Shown piece after piece: positions 52,387 to 64,000 of a DNA stretch of 64,000 nucleotides (its first letter is position 1; each line of letters begins with the position of its first letter). The position numbers and the translations under genes were made by a program. The notes under the pieces are model-generated. The model saw only the letters and a list, made by a program, of their open reading frames with translations. It was not told where the DNA came from and did not search any database. This DNA comes from Volvariella volvacea V23 (Eukaryota > Basidiomycota > Agaricomycetes > Agaricales > Pluteaceae), in NCBI GenBank assembly GCA_000349905.1, contig KB722736.1, positions 3,479,100-3,543,099 on the forward strand, in the 5' to 3' direction.

Positions 52387-54196
52387 ATGGACACCTTTGC
52401 TGTCAAGGTGGCGGCCTTGACCGCCATTAGACGGTGCGTACAGGGTGCCCTTTGCCCGTCGGCTCTCGATCTGAATCCTCGGAGCTAGGGTACGGTATCA
52501 TATATTAGGTTAGTCGTGCTCCCAGTCAAAACCCGTTGTTCTGACAGGATCTCCCTAGTTGTCTGTAAGCACCACACCAACATTGCTTGCATTCACGCTT
52601 CTCATGGCAATGCAAATCCACCGCAATAGACGCACTCTTCGTCTGGGATGCAATGCTATTGTGCGTATCGTCCTCATCGGTTCCTACCACAAGCCCCTCC
52701 GGCTGACTTCCCTATCAGAATTAGCGAAGAATGGGAGCTAGTTCGTTCAACAATCTCACTATTATCCTCCGTGGCATAACCAACCTATCACATATTTTCT
52801 TCTCTAGGTTTACAAAGCACGACTCAATTATGTCAAAATCAACTACTTAATCTGTCGATTTTATCCCCTTCTGGTGTGGCCAATTATCATGTACTTTTGG
52901 GTTCTGGACCACAACATCGAAACCTGCGAGAATGTGCTTGTACTTGTGAACGGGCTTCTAATACCATTAGTGAGTAACTCAAGGATCAGTGCTACGGGAC
53001 AAAGGCGCATCTAACTCGCAGAATACCAGCAATTTTTCCCTCAAGGTTCACTCATCCAGATCATCTTTCATATTGCAGGGCTGACGTCCAATTCCAGCCG
53101 TGCTCCTCGCCAGGGCCTGGGCCTTTTCTGGCCAGAACAAATATATCCTTGTCCTTTGCTTTATGTGTTTAGGGTTTCTCCTTTCAGCCGAAGTATGGGG
53201 ATATCTCGTCGGAGTCAAGCTAGGCTACAGCGCATTTCGCCTATTTGGGAAGACGGGGTGTTTTCGAGAGCATTCACCCGATGAGAAAAGGACCTCTCAG
53301 CGAGTTGCAGTGCGTATGTCATACCTTACTCACGGCTTCAGTTGCCAACAACCTTGTACAGCATGCCATTGTAAGGAGTACATTCTATTGCACCCTATGC
53401 TCCTTCAACTGATTCAAGTAGCTAAGTGCTCTACTTGTCGACACCATAGCTACATTTATTGTTATCGGGGTAAGACCCGCCCTAGCTGTTCCCTACTGCG
53501 ATGATGTACCGTTTATCACAGCATTGCATAAGGACAAGGAGTACGCAAGGACAAATCGGCCGATTGATCATTCAACAAGGTATGCGACTCCTAATTATTA
53601 AAATTCAACCAAGAAATATGATCTGTTATTCAATTTCCAGGCCTCGCTTGGTTCGTCCTAATGGTCTCATTATATGCCGTCACAGCAGCCCTATACCTTG
53701 GGTGAGTGTGGGCAGGGCTGGCCTTCGAAAAACGTGTCCCCTCTTTAGACCCGCTCTTTTTTTTTCCTGCTCATAAAGATTGCTTGATCTTCTTCTTACC
53801 TGTACGTCGCATGTTTTCAGGCCCAATCGATTCCTAGATGGCGTTTCCCTTCCTTTCGTGCTCGTGTTACCAAATATGTTGGTGTGTCTCCCAGCCCCAA
53901 TTTACCCTCTATCCAAACCCTCATCTTCCACTGCCACCGAACTATTAGGCCTGCCGCGTGTAAGCATTCATCGATCTCTACTAACCACTAACAGTTTACC
54001 CATCGCGGTTCCAACAAAAATTAGGATTCTACAAATACGAAGGCAATTTATGCCCACAGAAACTCAGCAATCTAATATCTTGTCCCTTGTGGTACAGGAT
54101 GCGATGGACATCCTCAATGAACCGCAAGGGGAAGCGAATCAAGACCCACGTCAACGTGTCACGGAACGGAATCCTCGGAGAATACTCCGTAGTTAA
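52387..54196 (+). CDS. DUF6533-like membrane protein, structure partly resolved
   Basis: A multi-exon membrane protein of a type expanded in Agaricomycetes. A probable first exon MDTFAVKVAALTAIR leads, through a gap I could not fully resolve (52434-52720), to RISEEWELVYKARLNYVKIN, LICRFYPLLVWPIIMYFWVL, FFPQAVLLARAWAF and KYILVLCFMCLGFLLSAEVW, several membrane helices in series. The conserved YVKINYL..RFYPL pattern with an aromatic W and the motif PQAVLLARAWAF are usual in this family. The C-terminal end (QDAMDILNEPQGEANQD) runs to 54196. Between 53300 and 53800 exon borders are uncertain. Function unknown; proteins of this kind are often near variable genes. Confidence 0.55.
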
Positions 54197-54758
54197 TATA
54201 AACCGCCCAGGACGTGAAGCAAGGGCAGTATTATGCCAGTGTACCACCGGACCCTGACCCTAAGCAAACACCTCTCCTCCCTGGAGGGAAGGACACCGAA
54301 AATGACCGCGCCAACCAAGTTGCGGTGCCAGCTCCTTCGGCTTCCCGTTACTGTGCAATCTCTGTTCAATGAAGCCTGCTTATCACGGCTTAAATTACGA
54401 AGGACAAGACAAGGAGCGATTAATTCAGTTTCAGTCTTTGGTGCTCTCGACGCTATTACGAATGCTCTAATTATTCACTCTATGTGGAATAGTTTTTATA
54501 GAATCGTGGGGACATGTTGTCTAAATTATTCGGTATCGTTGCAAATGTGCTTTGTTGTCTGCTTTCTGTACACAGCGTTTCTCTGGGCCTCGTGGCTCTA
54601 GCTAATATGTATTGGTCGTAAGACACTGGAGTAGCGATTCTACAACATTGACTATTACTTGGACTGCAGGTATACTGTATGTAATTAATGCGAGCAAAGA
54701 CTAGTGGAAATGGGTAACCATTATGTGATCTTTGAAAGCGATAACCACACGATGGTCA
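54197..54758. other. Intergenic region, DUF6533-like gene / monooxygenase
   Basis: 562 bp between converging ends. A plus-strand open frame at 54233-54601 has a hydrophobic C-terminus but no motif. It might be a decayed or 3' exon remnant; I do not call it a gene. Confidence 0.45.
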
Positions 54759-56918
<2,160 letters not shown>

Positions 56919-57396
56919 ACGGAAGATGGGAGAGTGAGAGTGAGAGGGGAACTACGAGTATGATGGAAATGCATGAAGATTTGAAGCGGGGTTTATATAA
57001 TGAGGATTGATTTTTGTGTGGAAAAAATCTGAGAGGGAGGCCCAAACCGGCGTGGTCTGGGCGTTCGGCATGCAGTGCTCATAGATGGATTATGAAAAAT
57101 AATCTAGGAAACAGTCACAACAGGTCCGCCAATTTGCCTGATCGATTTATAACCACAACTTCCCCATTACCTAGCCTCATCTTCCGCAGGAGCAGGAATA
57201 AAGCTCGTGCTGCCGATGTTCAAGGCACCTTCTCCAGGGTCAACATTGTCCTCCCCTTGAACACATTTGGTACTCAAGATTCCAGGGTCCCCACCTGGTG
57301 TTGCTTCGGATGCTGGGGCAGAAGACATCATGGGGTCAAGACCAGGAACTGCCCAGCATCAGGTTGTGATAAGCTGGCCCTGTCTGGATGCAACAA
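56919..57396. other. Intergenic region, monooxygenase / TMA16
   Basis: 478 bp on the same strand side. It must contain the monooxygenase promoter and the TMA16 3' UTR. Long frames on both strands (for example 57014-57610 plus) are mostly antisense to the TMA16 exon and were not called. Confidence 0.5.
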
Positions 57397-58104
57397 TTAC
57401 TGCGTTTCCTCAACTACCATCTCCACCTCCCGCACGCTCGTCTCGATGATGCTGGGGTGCTTTCCGGGCCTCGAGACAATCACCCTCTCGGGCTCTGTGC
57501 TGGATATGCGAATGAAGCGGAGGAGGTCCATGAAGGCCACTTCCTTTTGGTCCCAACGCCGGAAAAGTTCGACATTTTGTGCGTGTGTCAGGTCTGGGAC
57601 CTCTGGTTAATAAAAGCATTCACATGCACGCGTCAGCAACCCGCCAGGCTCGGGCATGGCTAGCGACTCTTCTCACCTAGACCAGTGCGATACTCCTCCG
57701 CCTCCCTCAACTTCATGTCCTCAAGTTTCATTTCCTTTGTACCTTTCGGTCGACCCTTTCGCCTCGCTGTTCTTTCTGCTTCCAGATCCTCATCAAACCT
57801 GGTCAGCCATACCTCCTGCACGATCTGGTGGAGGTCATCCAGTGTGAGAACACCCTCTTCCGGGAGTGCATGATACCAGAACCCATATATATCCGCTATC
57901 TTCTTCTTAATACATGCTATACGGGACCTGGAAATATGGTCTCGCACCAACGCTGTGGCCCCGCTGAGTGCGCTGGGCAGCCAGATCGTGCATTCTGCTC
58001 TTTCTCAGAGACTGTCGGGCCAGCTGACCTGCCTTTCTTGACGAGGGGTGGAAGATCTTCTCCTTCTTTTGCTTTGGCGCTTTCTCCGATTTTGAGGGCG
58101 CCAT
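57397..58104 (-). CDS. TMA16: TMA16, ribosome-biogenesis-associated protein
   Basis: A small protein of pre-60S ribosome assembly. Start 58104 (MAPSKSEKAPKQKKEKIFHP and SRKAGQLARQSLRKSRM). The central part IADIYGFWYHALPEEGVLTLDDL, then IVQEVWLTRFDEDLE and EAEEYRTGLEVPDLTHAQNV, ELFRRWDQKEVAFMDLLRFI is the typical TMA16 sequence, ending TQ at 57397. The last intron (about 57609-57678) joins GL-E-VPDL in frame. The join between RTQR and KKKIADIYGF is unclear: either an unusually short intron (31 nt) or a lost base (see findings). Its divergent neighbour MZT1 starts 136 bp away. Confidence 0.85.
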
Positions 58105-58239
58105 GGACTATGAGTAGACAGAGCGGGACAGAAGCTGGAACTTTAATCAAAATTGTGGATCGCTTTATGGCGTGGGCAATATTTGCCTATCTCGGAAGGA
58201 CAACACGGTTATCCTCCTCGATGCTTATTCTGCTATTTG

Positions 58240-58560
58240 ATGTCAACCAGAGAGTCAGATCGCATCAGCTCCGCCCAGCAGACCTTGGACAGTGAGTTAC
58301 TCGGTTCCCAAAAAAGCACAGCATTTCAAACTACGTTTGTAGTCCTTTATGAGATGTCCCAGCTGCTAAACACGCAGCTCGACCGAGAAACTCTGGCTAC
58401 CTGCGTGGGCATGATCGAGAGTGGTGTCAACCCAGTCGCCCTGGCTGTGAGTGGCGCAGCGCCCGACCTGACGGAGATGCTAATCCATTCACCACAGCTG
58501 GTTATCCAAGAGCTTCGTCGTTCTAATGCAGCATTGAATGGCGATGCGGGTCCGCGCTGA
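58240..58560 (+). CDS. MZT1: MOZART1-like gamma-tubulin complex protein
   Basis: A 72-residue protein that joins gamma-tubulin complexes to spindle poles. Three exons: 58240-58291, 58343-58446, 58498-58560. The joined protein has [16 protein letters not shown] and [20 protein letters not shown], then [20 protein letters not shown] and [15 protein letters not shown]. LYEISxLLNTGLDxxTL with GVNPEALAxVIxELR is the MZT1 pattern. Because it is short and split, it is easily missed. No other function fits. Identity is secure. Confidence 0.9.
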   Translation: MSTRESDRISSAQQTLDSELLGSQKSTAFQTTFVVLYEMSQLLNTQLDRETLATCVGMIESGVNPVALAVSGAAPDLTEMLIHSPQLVIQELRRSNAALNGDAGPR

Positions 58561-59015
58561 TGGAGAGGTACCTTGCAGGTCCTAGGGGTCATATTGGACA
58601 ATCTGTTATCCCACGCGGTACAATACTGTTGGCACATGCCGTCGGCCCAAGCGACTGTATTGCTTGGCCGTTGTCGGTAGTGCAGACCTAGGTCTAGTGT
58701 AGAGCAAGAGTTTACAATAAAATGTAGTGGAGGGATAGTGAGGACGAGTGGGCCTAATCAAGAAGTGTCACCGTCTAAACGGCCGTCGCCTGAACTTTGG
58801 CGGAATCACCCATAATTACATACGACTGACCGCTCATCCTGCTCCCCACTGCCACACCACCAGCTCCCCACCTCCTCCCTCCCTTTCTCTCGGTGTAGAC
58901 CATCCCATCTGCATCCGTTTCTCCTCGTCTCTCGTCCTTCAACCACTCCCTTCAACAAGATCGTCCAAGTTTGGTTGCCCCGCCCTCTCGTCTTCCTCTC
59001 CATTCCAACACAGTC
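58561..59015. promoter_or_regulatory. Gap between MZT1 and ZDS1-like gene
   Basis: 455 bp downstream of MZT1 and upstream of the next plus-strand gene. It has a long C/T-rich stretch (about 58850-58960) shortly before the ATG, common in fungal promoters. No gene seen. Confidence 0.45.
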
Positions 59016-61862
59016 ATGGCGACGCGCTCTTTGCAACCCTCGGAGTATGAAATTCAGCGAGAAGTAGAGGCTTTACGAGACATCAGACGCCGCTCTACGA
59101 CGCCAGGTGCCCTCACGATCGACCCCGACTTGCCCAACCAATCCCCTCCAGCATCCCCAACTTCCAGCTATTGGCCTGGTTCTACTGCACCTGCCGGCTC
59201 ATTTTCGCCCAGATCTGACAGTCGTGCCTCTACCAGTTCTCGTGACAGTGCTTTTTCATCGGATCACAGCAGTCACGAAAGCACCAGCACGAGCGCAACA
59301 TCCGCAGAAGGCCCTATTGATGATCCTTTTCATTTATTCTGGGTTCCTGCAAGTATTCACCCAGAGATTGCTCCAGCAGAATTTCGTGCTTTTCTAAAAG
59401 AACATGCTCGTACGCCTCCTCCCGCCGATGGCACTTCTCTACAGAGATCCGGTTCCCATTCATCCTCGTCGGGGCTTGGACGGAAAAAGTCTATGCTTAG
59501 TCGACAGTATAGCCCTTCCGAGAACGATGGAGTGGAGGACGAGAAGGTTGTGCCCCTCAGACGAAACCGCAGTCATTACTACACCAATCGGGGTCCACAA
59601 CTAAGTATTAACGATCTTCAGCGGTTGGAGGAGTTGGCTGAGGAGACTGAGGACCCCTCAAAGCTGAGAAATATTTTGCGGAGAAGTTTGAGCATGAATA
59701 TATCTCCTACGGGTTCGTTTCCTTTCCAGCAACCGGCCCACAGATAGTTGATTGACTTATGAACAGCAATTGATCGGCTAGACGAGATGACTGACATGGG
59801 CGATGAAGCAGATGTTCCCATTATTGTTCCGCCTCCTGGTCAAATTCTGCGTCGTGCCGCCCGTACTAAAATTAGGAAAGCTGGTTTACCTGGGGATGGT
59901 AATGGCCATCGGTTCGGCGCTTCTAGGCGTGGGGGAGCAAGAACTAGTGCGAACAAGAATGAACCAAGGACTTCCAGCGACATGTCTTCTAGCGATCATG
60001 GCGATGATATCATCCCACTAGTTCCAAGATATCCGTTGTCTGACGATGGACATGCTCACCATCGCCCCGAGTCTTTCATGGAGGAATCCTCTATCATAGA
60101 CTCCTATGCTAGAGATGAATCGGATGACGGACTCTCTACGGCTATGTCACCTCCAGAACCTCCAACTATTGAGCTTCCTCCCAGTACATCTCCTCCATTA
60201 TCCGAATCTGCCCCTCCATCCCTTCTTGAAGCACTGGGATCTATATTAGATCAGCCTCAACCACAGCATTTAGCCCCACAGGCATCTCCTGACCTGTCTC
60301 CAGACATTTCTCGTACTCCCTCCCCATCCCCCGAGGTTGACATAACCCCAGAACCCCAGAACATTCATCCACAACCCGAAGAACCTCAATCAACGCCTCG
60401 TCAACCATCACCATCTCATGAACAACTCCAGCAATCCTCACAATCGCACACACCGCCAGCTCAACCTATCTTTCCTGCCCCTAGTCCTACTCCCTTGCCT
60501 CAAGCAGCTCAACAGCCACGGAAGGACAAACCCAGCAAGGGTTTGTTCAAGTGGGGCAAATCCAAAGGATCCGAGAAGGAAAAGGACTCTGGCTTCTTTG
60601 GATCGTTGTTCGGTAATAAGAAGAAGGAGGAAAAAGAGGGTTTAGGATCAGGATTAGGTACGAGTAGCTCAGCAGGACGAGAGGCAGCACAGGCACTACT
60701 TGGAGCCTCAAAGTCATCCAAAAATTATGTACCACCAACTTCGCCTGGGTTGGCACCTCCAGTGGGCGCGAATTATGCAAGATATCCGATTCATGTGGAA
60801 CGCGCAATCTATCGTTTGAGCCATATTAAACTGGCCAACCCACGGAGACCTCTTTACGAACAAGTCCTTATCAGCAATCTCATGTTTTGGTATTTGGGTG
60901 TTATTAACAAAGCCCAAAATGCCAATTCTGGTCAACAGAATTCGCAACACCAATCACAAGGGGTGAATGGAAGCAATGTGAATGGCGCTGGCACTCAAAC
61001 CCCTGTGAATGCTGAATCGAATGAAAAGGAGCAAGAGAGGGCAGAGAAGGAACGTCAAGAAAAGGAGAGAGCAGAACGAGAGCAGAGAGACCGGGAAATG
61101 GAAATGAAAAAGAAGGAATCGGGTAGACGTGGTTCTTTGACTAAGAATCCCGCACCAGGTACGCCAGGAGGTAATCGTCGTGCCGCGGAAATGCCAGTGA
61201 GGGGGCCGCAGTACGAGATGCAGCACAGAGTCATGGAGCAAGAGTATGGCGGATACAATGGGCAAGGGCCGCATCGGGCAGGTGCTACACCTTCTGGAGG
61301 TCCTCCAGGTCCACAGTACCAGCGACAATCCCCTCAACAACAGTATTCAAACGGCGTACCCAAGGTCGTGCAACCCCAACCAATTCCTCCAGACCAGTTC
61401 TACTATTCCATGAACAACCAGCGGCCGTCACAGAACCACGCGAACCAACTCCCGCCCGGTGCAATGCCACCTTCAGACCAGACAGCATGGATGAATCAAA
61501 CACAACACCAATACTCACGAAAACAAGACACTGCCTCCCCACCACCTGGGGCGCATCGTTCGAAGTCTCCCCAGAACGCAGGCCAGTCGCTGAATGCTGT
61601 CCGCTACAACAATTCTTCTCAAGAGAGCATCACTCTTGGTAACAATGGCAGTGGAAATCGGCCTCCTAGCCGATCCTTGTCCGCTAATGCAGCGGTACCG
61701 ACTCAGCCACCTGTCAATGGCCACAAGCCCCGAAAAATCAGTGCGAACGCAGCAATACCAACTCACGCTAAGCGTCCACGCACCAGTGATGGACCACCGG
61801 AGCAGATTGGTGAAGAGGAAGATGTTCCTTTGGCTGTCTGGCAACAGCAACGACGTAGGTGA
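59016..61862 (+). CDS. ZDS1/ZDS2-like PP2A regulator (Zds_C domain)
   Basis: A large, mostly disordered protein. Two exons joined SPT-A-IDRLDEM (intron about 59716-59766). Start 59016 gives MATRSLQPSEYEIQREVEAL. An early block (DDPFHLFWVPASIHPEIAPAEF) and long Ser/Pro/Gln-rich stretches precede the Zds_C domain: SKGLFKWGKSKGSEKEKDSG with FFGSLFG, and YARYPIHVERAIYRLSHIKL followed by ANPRRPLYEQVLISNLMFWYLGVINKA. In yeast Zds1/2 bind the PP2A-Cdc55 phosphatase and control mitotic exit and polarity. A charged EKERQEKERAEREQRDRE coiled-coil stretch follows, then a tail to 61862. Confidence 0.85.
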
Positions 61863-62496
61863 CTACGACCGGAATATGGTCGATTTCAATACCATTTAAG
61901 GCACATGGACCCTCCAGATACCTCGCTCATTCTCTTGCCTTTCTCTCTCAACGTGTAACATTGTCACAGCCTTTACTCTTCCCGTTAACCTAGACTCTAC
62001 TTCTGTCCCACTGAGTTGTGGATATGTTCTCACTTGGGTTTGCCCTTCTCATTTGGGGTTATTATAATAGCGCTTAACCTGACTTTTCCGTCTCCTTATC
62101 AATTCTGCATGTTCCATTGTTACCTGTTTCAAGTGACACTTCTTTCTTGATATAAGAATGTTTATTCCTTGCTGTCGCTACTTGACCTTACCCCGGTCCA
62201 CCTCGTTTCCTGACTATTTCTCCTACTCTTTTATATCCGTGGTATTCTATGTGTCGTCCTACTTGATACCGGTCGACACTGTTGATGTTCATTAAGCTAT
62301 TTCTCGTTTGCTTGTTCAGTATGATAACGGACGGTTCAACGTTTTGTCTAGTAGCCAATCAATTATGTCATTGCACCAACCTGGCCAAATAGCGCGCAGA
62401 GTCACACGCGACACATATTTCAGTCACAATGATTCGACCTCATTAAGAGTTTACATTATTGACTTGGGTCTTTATCCTCACGCTTACCATCAAGAA
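61863..62496. other. Intergenic region upstream of LIG4
   Basis: 634 bp of C/T-rich DNA after the ZDS1-like stop. A plus-strand frame from 62308 runs into the LIG4 start; MSLHQPGQIARRV at 62366 is possible as an earlier LIG4 start but the sequence after it looks untranslated. No other gene seen. Confidence 0.5.
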
Positions 62497-64000
62497 ATGC
62501 AGACGCCTTCATCGCCCCCCGCTTCCCAGTATGCGCATCTGGGCACCCAGCAAGATCAGGAGACATACATACCCGACGTTAGCGCGCCCAGTTATCCTGC
62601 GCCACCGCAAAATGTTGGGAGTGCGCCATTTGATATCTTGGTAGGTTTGTTTGAAAAGCTACAGACTGAAAGAAGGCAGGAGCGGAGGAAGAGAATGCTC
62701 GAAGTCTGGTTCAATGTAAGCATTTGGCAGTAACACAGCCCCACTCGCTCCTCATTCAGGTGATGTGGTTGTCTTCTCAAGCATTGGAGGAAAGAGGTTG
62801 GGTATGACTTATACCCGGTATTGCGCCTGATGTTGCCGCAGGTACGCTGGAAGCTCGCTCATGGCCAGTTCTCGCTTCACGTCAGACCTAGAAAGACAGA
62901 GAACGTGCGGTCTATGGCCTAAAAGAGAAGAACCTGGCTAAGACATACATCAAACTCATACCACTTGGAATGAAGGACCCAGATGCCATCCGCCTTTTAA
63001 ATTGGAAGAGACCTACCGAGCGCGAGGTGGGTGACCCTTTGTTAAGTGTGGCCTCATGCGAATCATCCTTCAGAAAACATCAGGGGACTTCCCCACTGTA
63101 CTTTATGAAGTTGTGAGCAAGCGATCTTCGGTCATTGAGGGATCTTTGACCGTAGAAGATTTGAATGACCTCTTGGACGAACTCTCCAAGAACATGGGTC
63201 ATCAGTGCGTCCCTGCCCAAGCTTCGTGGGCTCATATCTTAACTGCGGTCAAAGAGATGTCCAATCCAAGGTCTTACAACGAATTTACAATCGTTCCACT
63301 CCAGAAGAACAACGTTGGATTGTTCGCATCATTTTGAAGGGTTCGTCTAGTTATCCCGTACTAATTCCTTGGCCGACTATCAGTTTAGATATGCAAATAT
63401 CGGTTAAGGAAACAACCATATTCTCTGTCTTCCACCCAGATGCACAGGATTTGTACAATACATGTTCGGATCTGAAAAAGGTTACTTGGCAACTATGGGA
63501 TCCTTCCTATAGGCTGAATGCTGAGGTTCGATGATATCTTTAATGCGGAAAAGCAAGACCTAAACCCTCTTCAGGATAAAATGGTCCAGTTATTCCATGC
63601 ATTTGCGCCCATGTTGTGTAAGCGACCAACGAGGAAGATCGAAGAAACTGTTAAAGAGATGGGCGGAACAGAATTTATCATCGAGGAGAAGTTGGATGGA
63701 GAGCGCATACAGCTCCACAAAAGGGGAAATGAATATTTCTATTGCTCACGGTGCGTCTAAATGGGTGTCCATGCCCCGAATGTTGTTGACACGACTCCAG
63801 GAAGGGCAAGGACTACACATACCTCTACGGCAAACATATTGGTCAAGGGAGCTTGACTCCTTATATTGATGAAGCTTTTGATCCCAGGATTGACGAGTGC
63901 GTTGCTTGCTTTGGCCGGATTTTGAACTAAATACAAATCTTTACTGGCTAGCATCATTCTGGACGGGGAGATGCTTGTTTGGGATCCCGTCTCAGAGCGG
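62497..64000 (+). CDS. LIG4: DNA ligase IV, N-terminal part (runs off the window)
   Basis: Seals breaks in non-homologous end joining with XRCC4/Lif1. Start 62497 gives MQTPSSPPASQYAHLGTQQD. After a run of short exons come PFDILVGLFEKLQTERRQER, LYPVLRLMLP, DRERAVYGLKEKNLAKTYIK, RLLNWKRPTERE, DFPTVLYEVVSKRSSV, SKVLQRIYNRSTPEEQRWIV, TIFSVFHPDAQDLYN, CSDLKKVTWQLWDPSY and the adenylation motif EEKLDGERIQLHKRG (lysine at about 63693), then GQGSLTPYIDEAFDP and CIILDGEMLVWDP at the edge. The order and spacing are those of LIG4, not LIG1. The OB and tandem BRCT parts lie right of the window. Introns were placed by frame. A separate LIG4-like ligase lies at 10987-14231. Confidence 0.92.

Noticed and set aside
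54233..54601. A 122-residue plus-strand frame with a hydrophobic end
   Set aside because: No motif, no partner exon that could be joined with confidence, and it lies in the gap between two converging genes.

Overview
This window is nuclear DNA of a filamentous basidiomycete, most likely an Agaricomycete. Genes are dense and split by many 41-75 nt introns with GT-AG ends, intergenic gaps are mostly under 800 bp, and the gene content is fungal: a Zn(II)2Cys6 factor, mitoferrin, a p24 cargo receptor, glycogen debranching enzyme, a bifunctional-type LIG4, a DUF6533-like membrane protein and a tyrosinase. Coding regions were assigned by joining conserved exons by eye. Starts and ends given are the outer limits of each CDS, introns included.

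Layout. 1-1484 is AT-rich, has no CpG at all, and holds a decayed Tc1-like transposase. 1485-7525 (-) is a full ABCC/MRP transporter whose last exons lie inside that CpG-free tract. 7992-9817 (-) is a YANK-type kinase, 10145-10876 (+) guanylate kinase, 10987-14231 (+) a LIG4-like DNA ligase, 14369-15866 (+) mitochondrial enoyl reductase and 15955-16718 (-) a p24 protein. 16879-18913 (-) holds two SAGA genes in tandem, SGF73 and TAF10. 19734-23010 (+) is a Zn-cluster factor, 23114-24583 (-) RPC53, 24696-25773 (+) a purine phosphoribosyltransferase, 26528-27519 (-) a zinc-finger protein, 27970-29142 (+) mitoferrin, 29409-31896 (+) a glycosyltransferase-like protein, 32038-35322 (-) PAT1, 35523-41007 (-) glycogen debranching enzyme, 41396-43114 (-) a makorin-type RING protein and 43201-44382 (+) the SAGA subunit ADA1/HFI1. 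44665-47769 (-) is a tyrosinase with a long C-terminal extension and 48560-50839 (+) a Zap1-like zinc regulator. The last part holds an F-box-like protein, a DUF6533-like protein, a FAD monooxygenase, TMA16, the tiny MZT1, a ZDS1-like protein, and the 5' part of LIG4, cut by the window edge.

Most genes are unrelated housekeeping functions, so there is no operon-like system. The only functional grouping I see is three SAGA subunit genes within 27.5 kb. The most unusual structural points are very small exons (8 nt in the ABC transporter, 7 nt next to a GC-AG intron in the phosphoribosyltransferase, probably 16 nt in RPC53), two or three apparent one-base frame breaks in otherwise conserved genes, and the CpG-void tract that runs into an intact gene. 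I found no CRISPR array, rRNA or tRNA gene, and no convincing novel defence or biosynthetic cluster.
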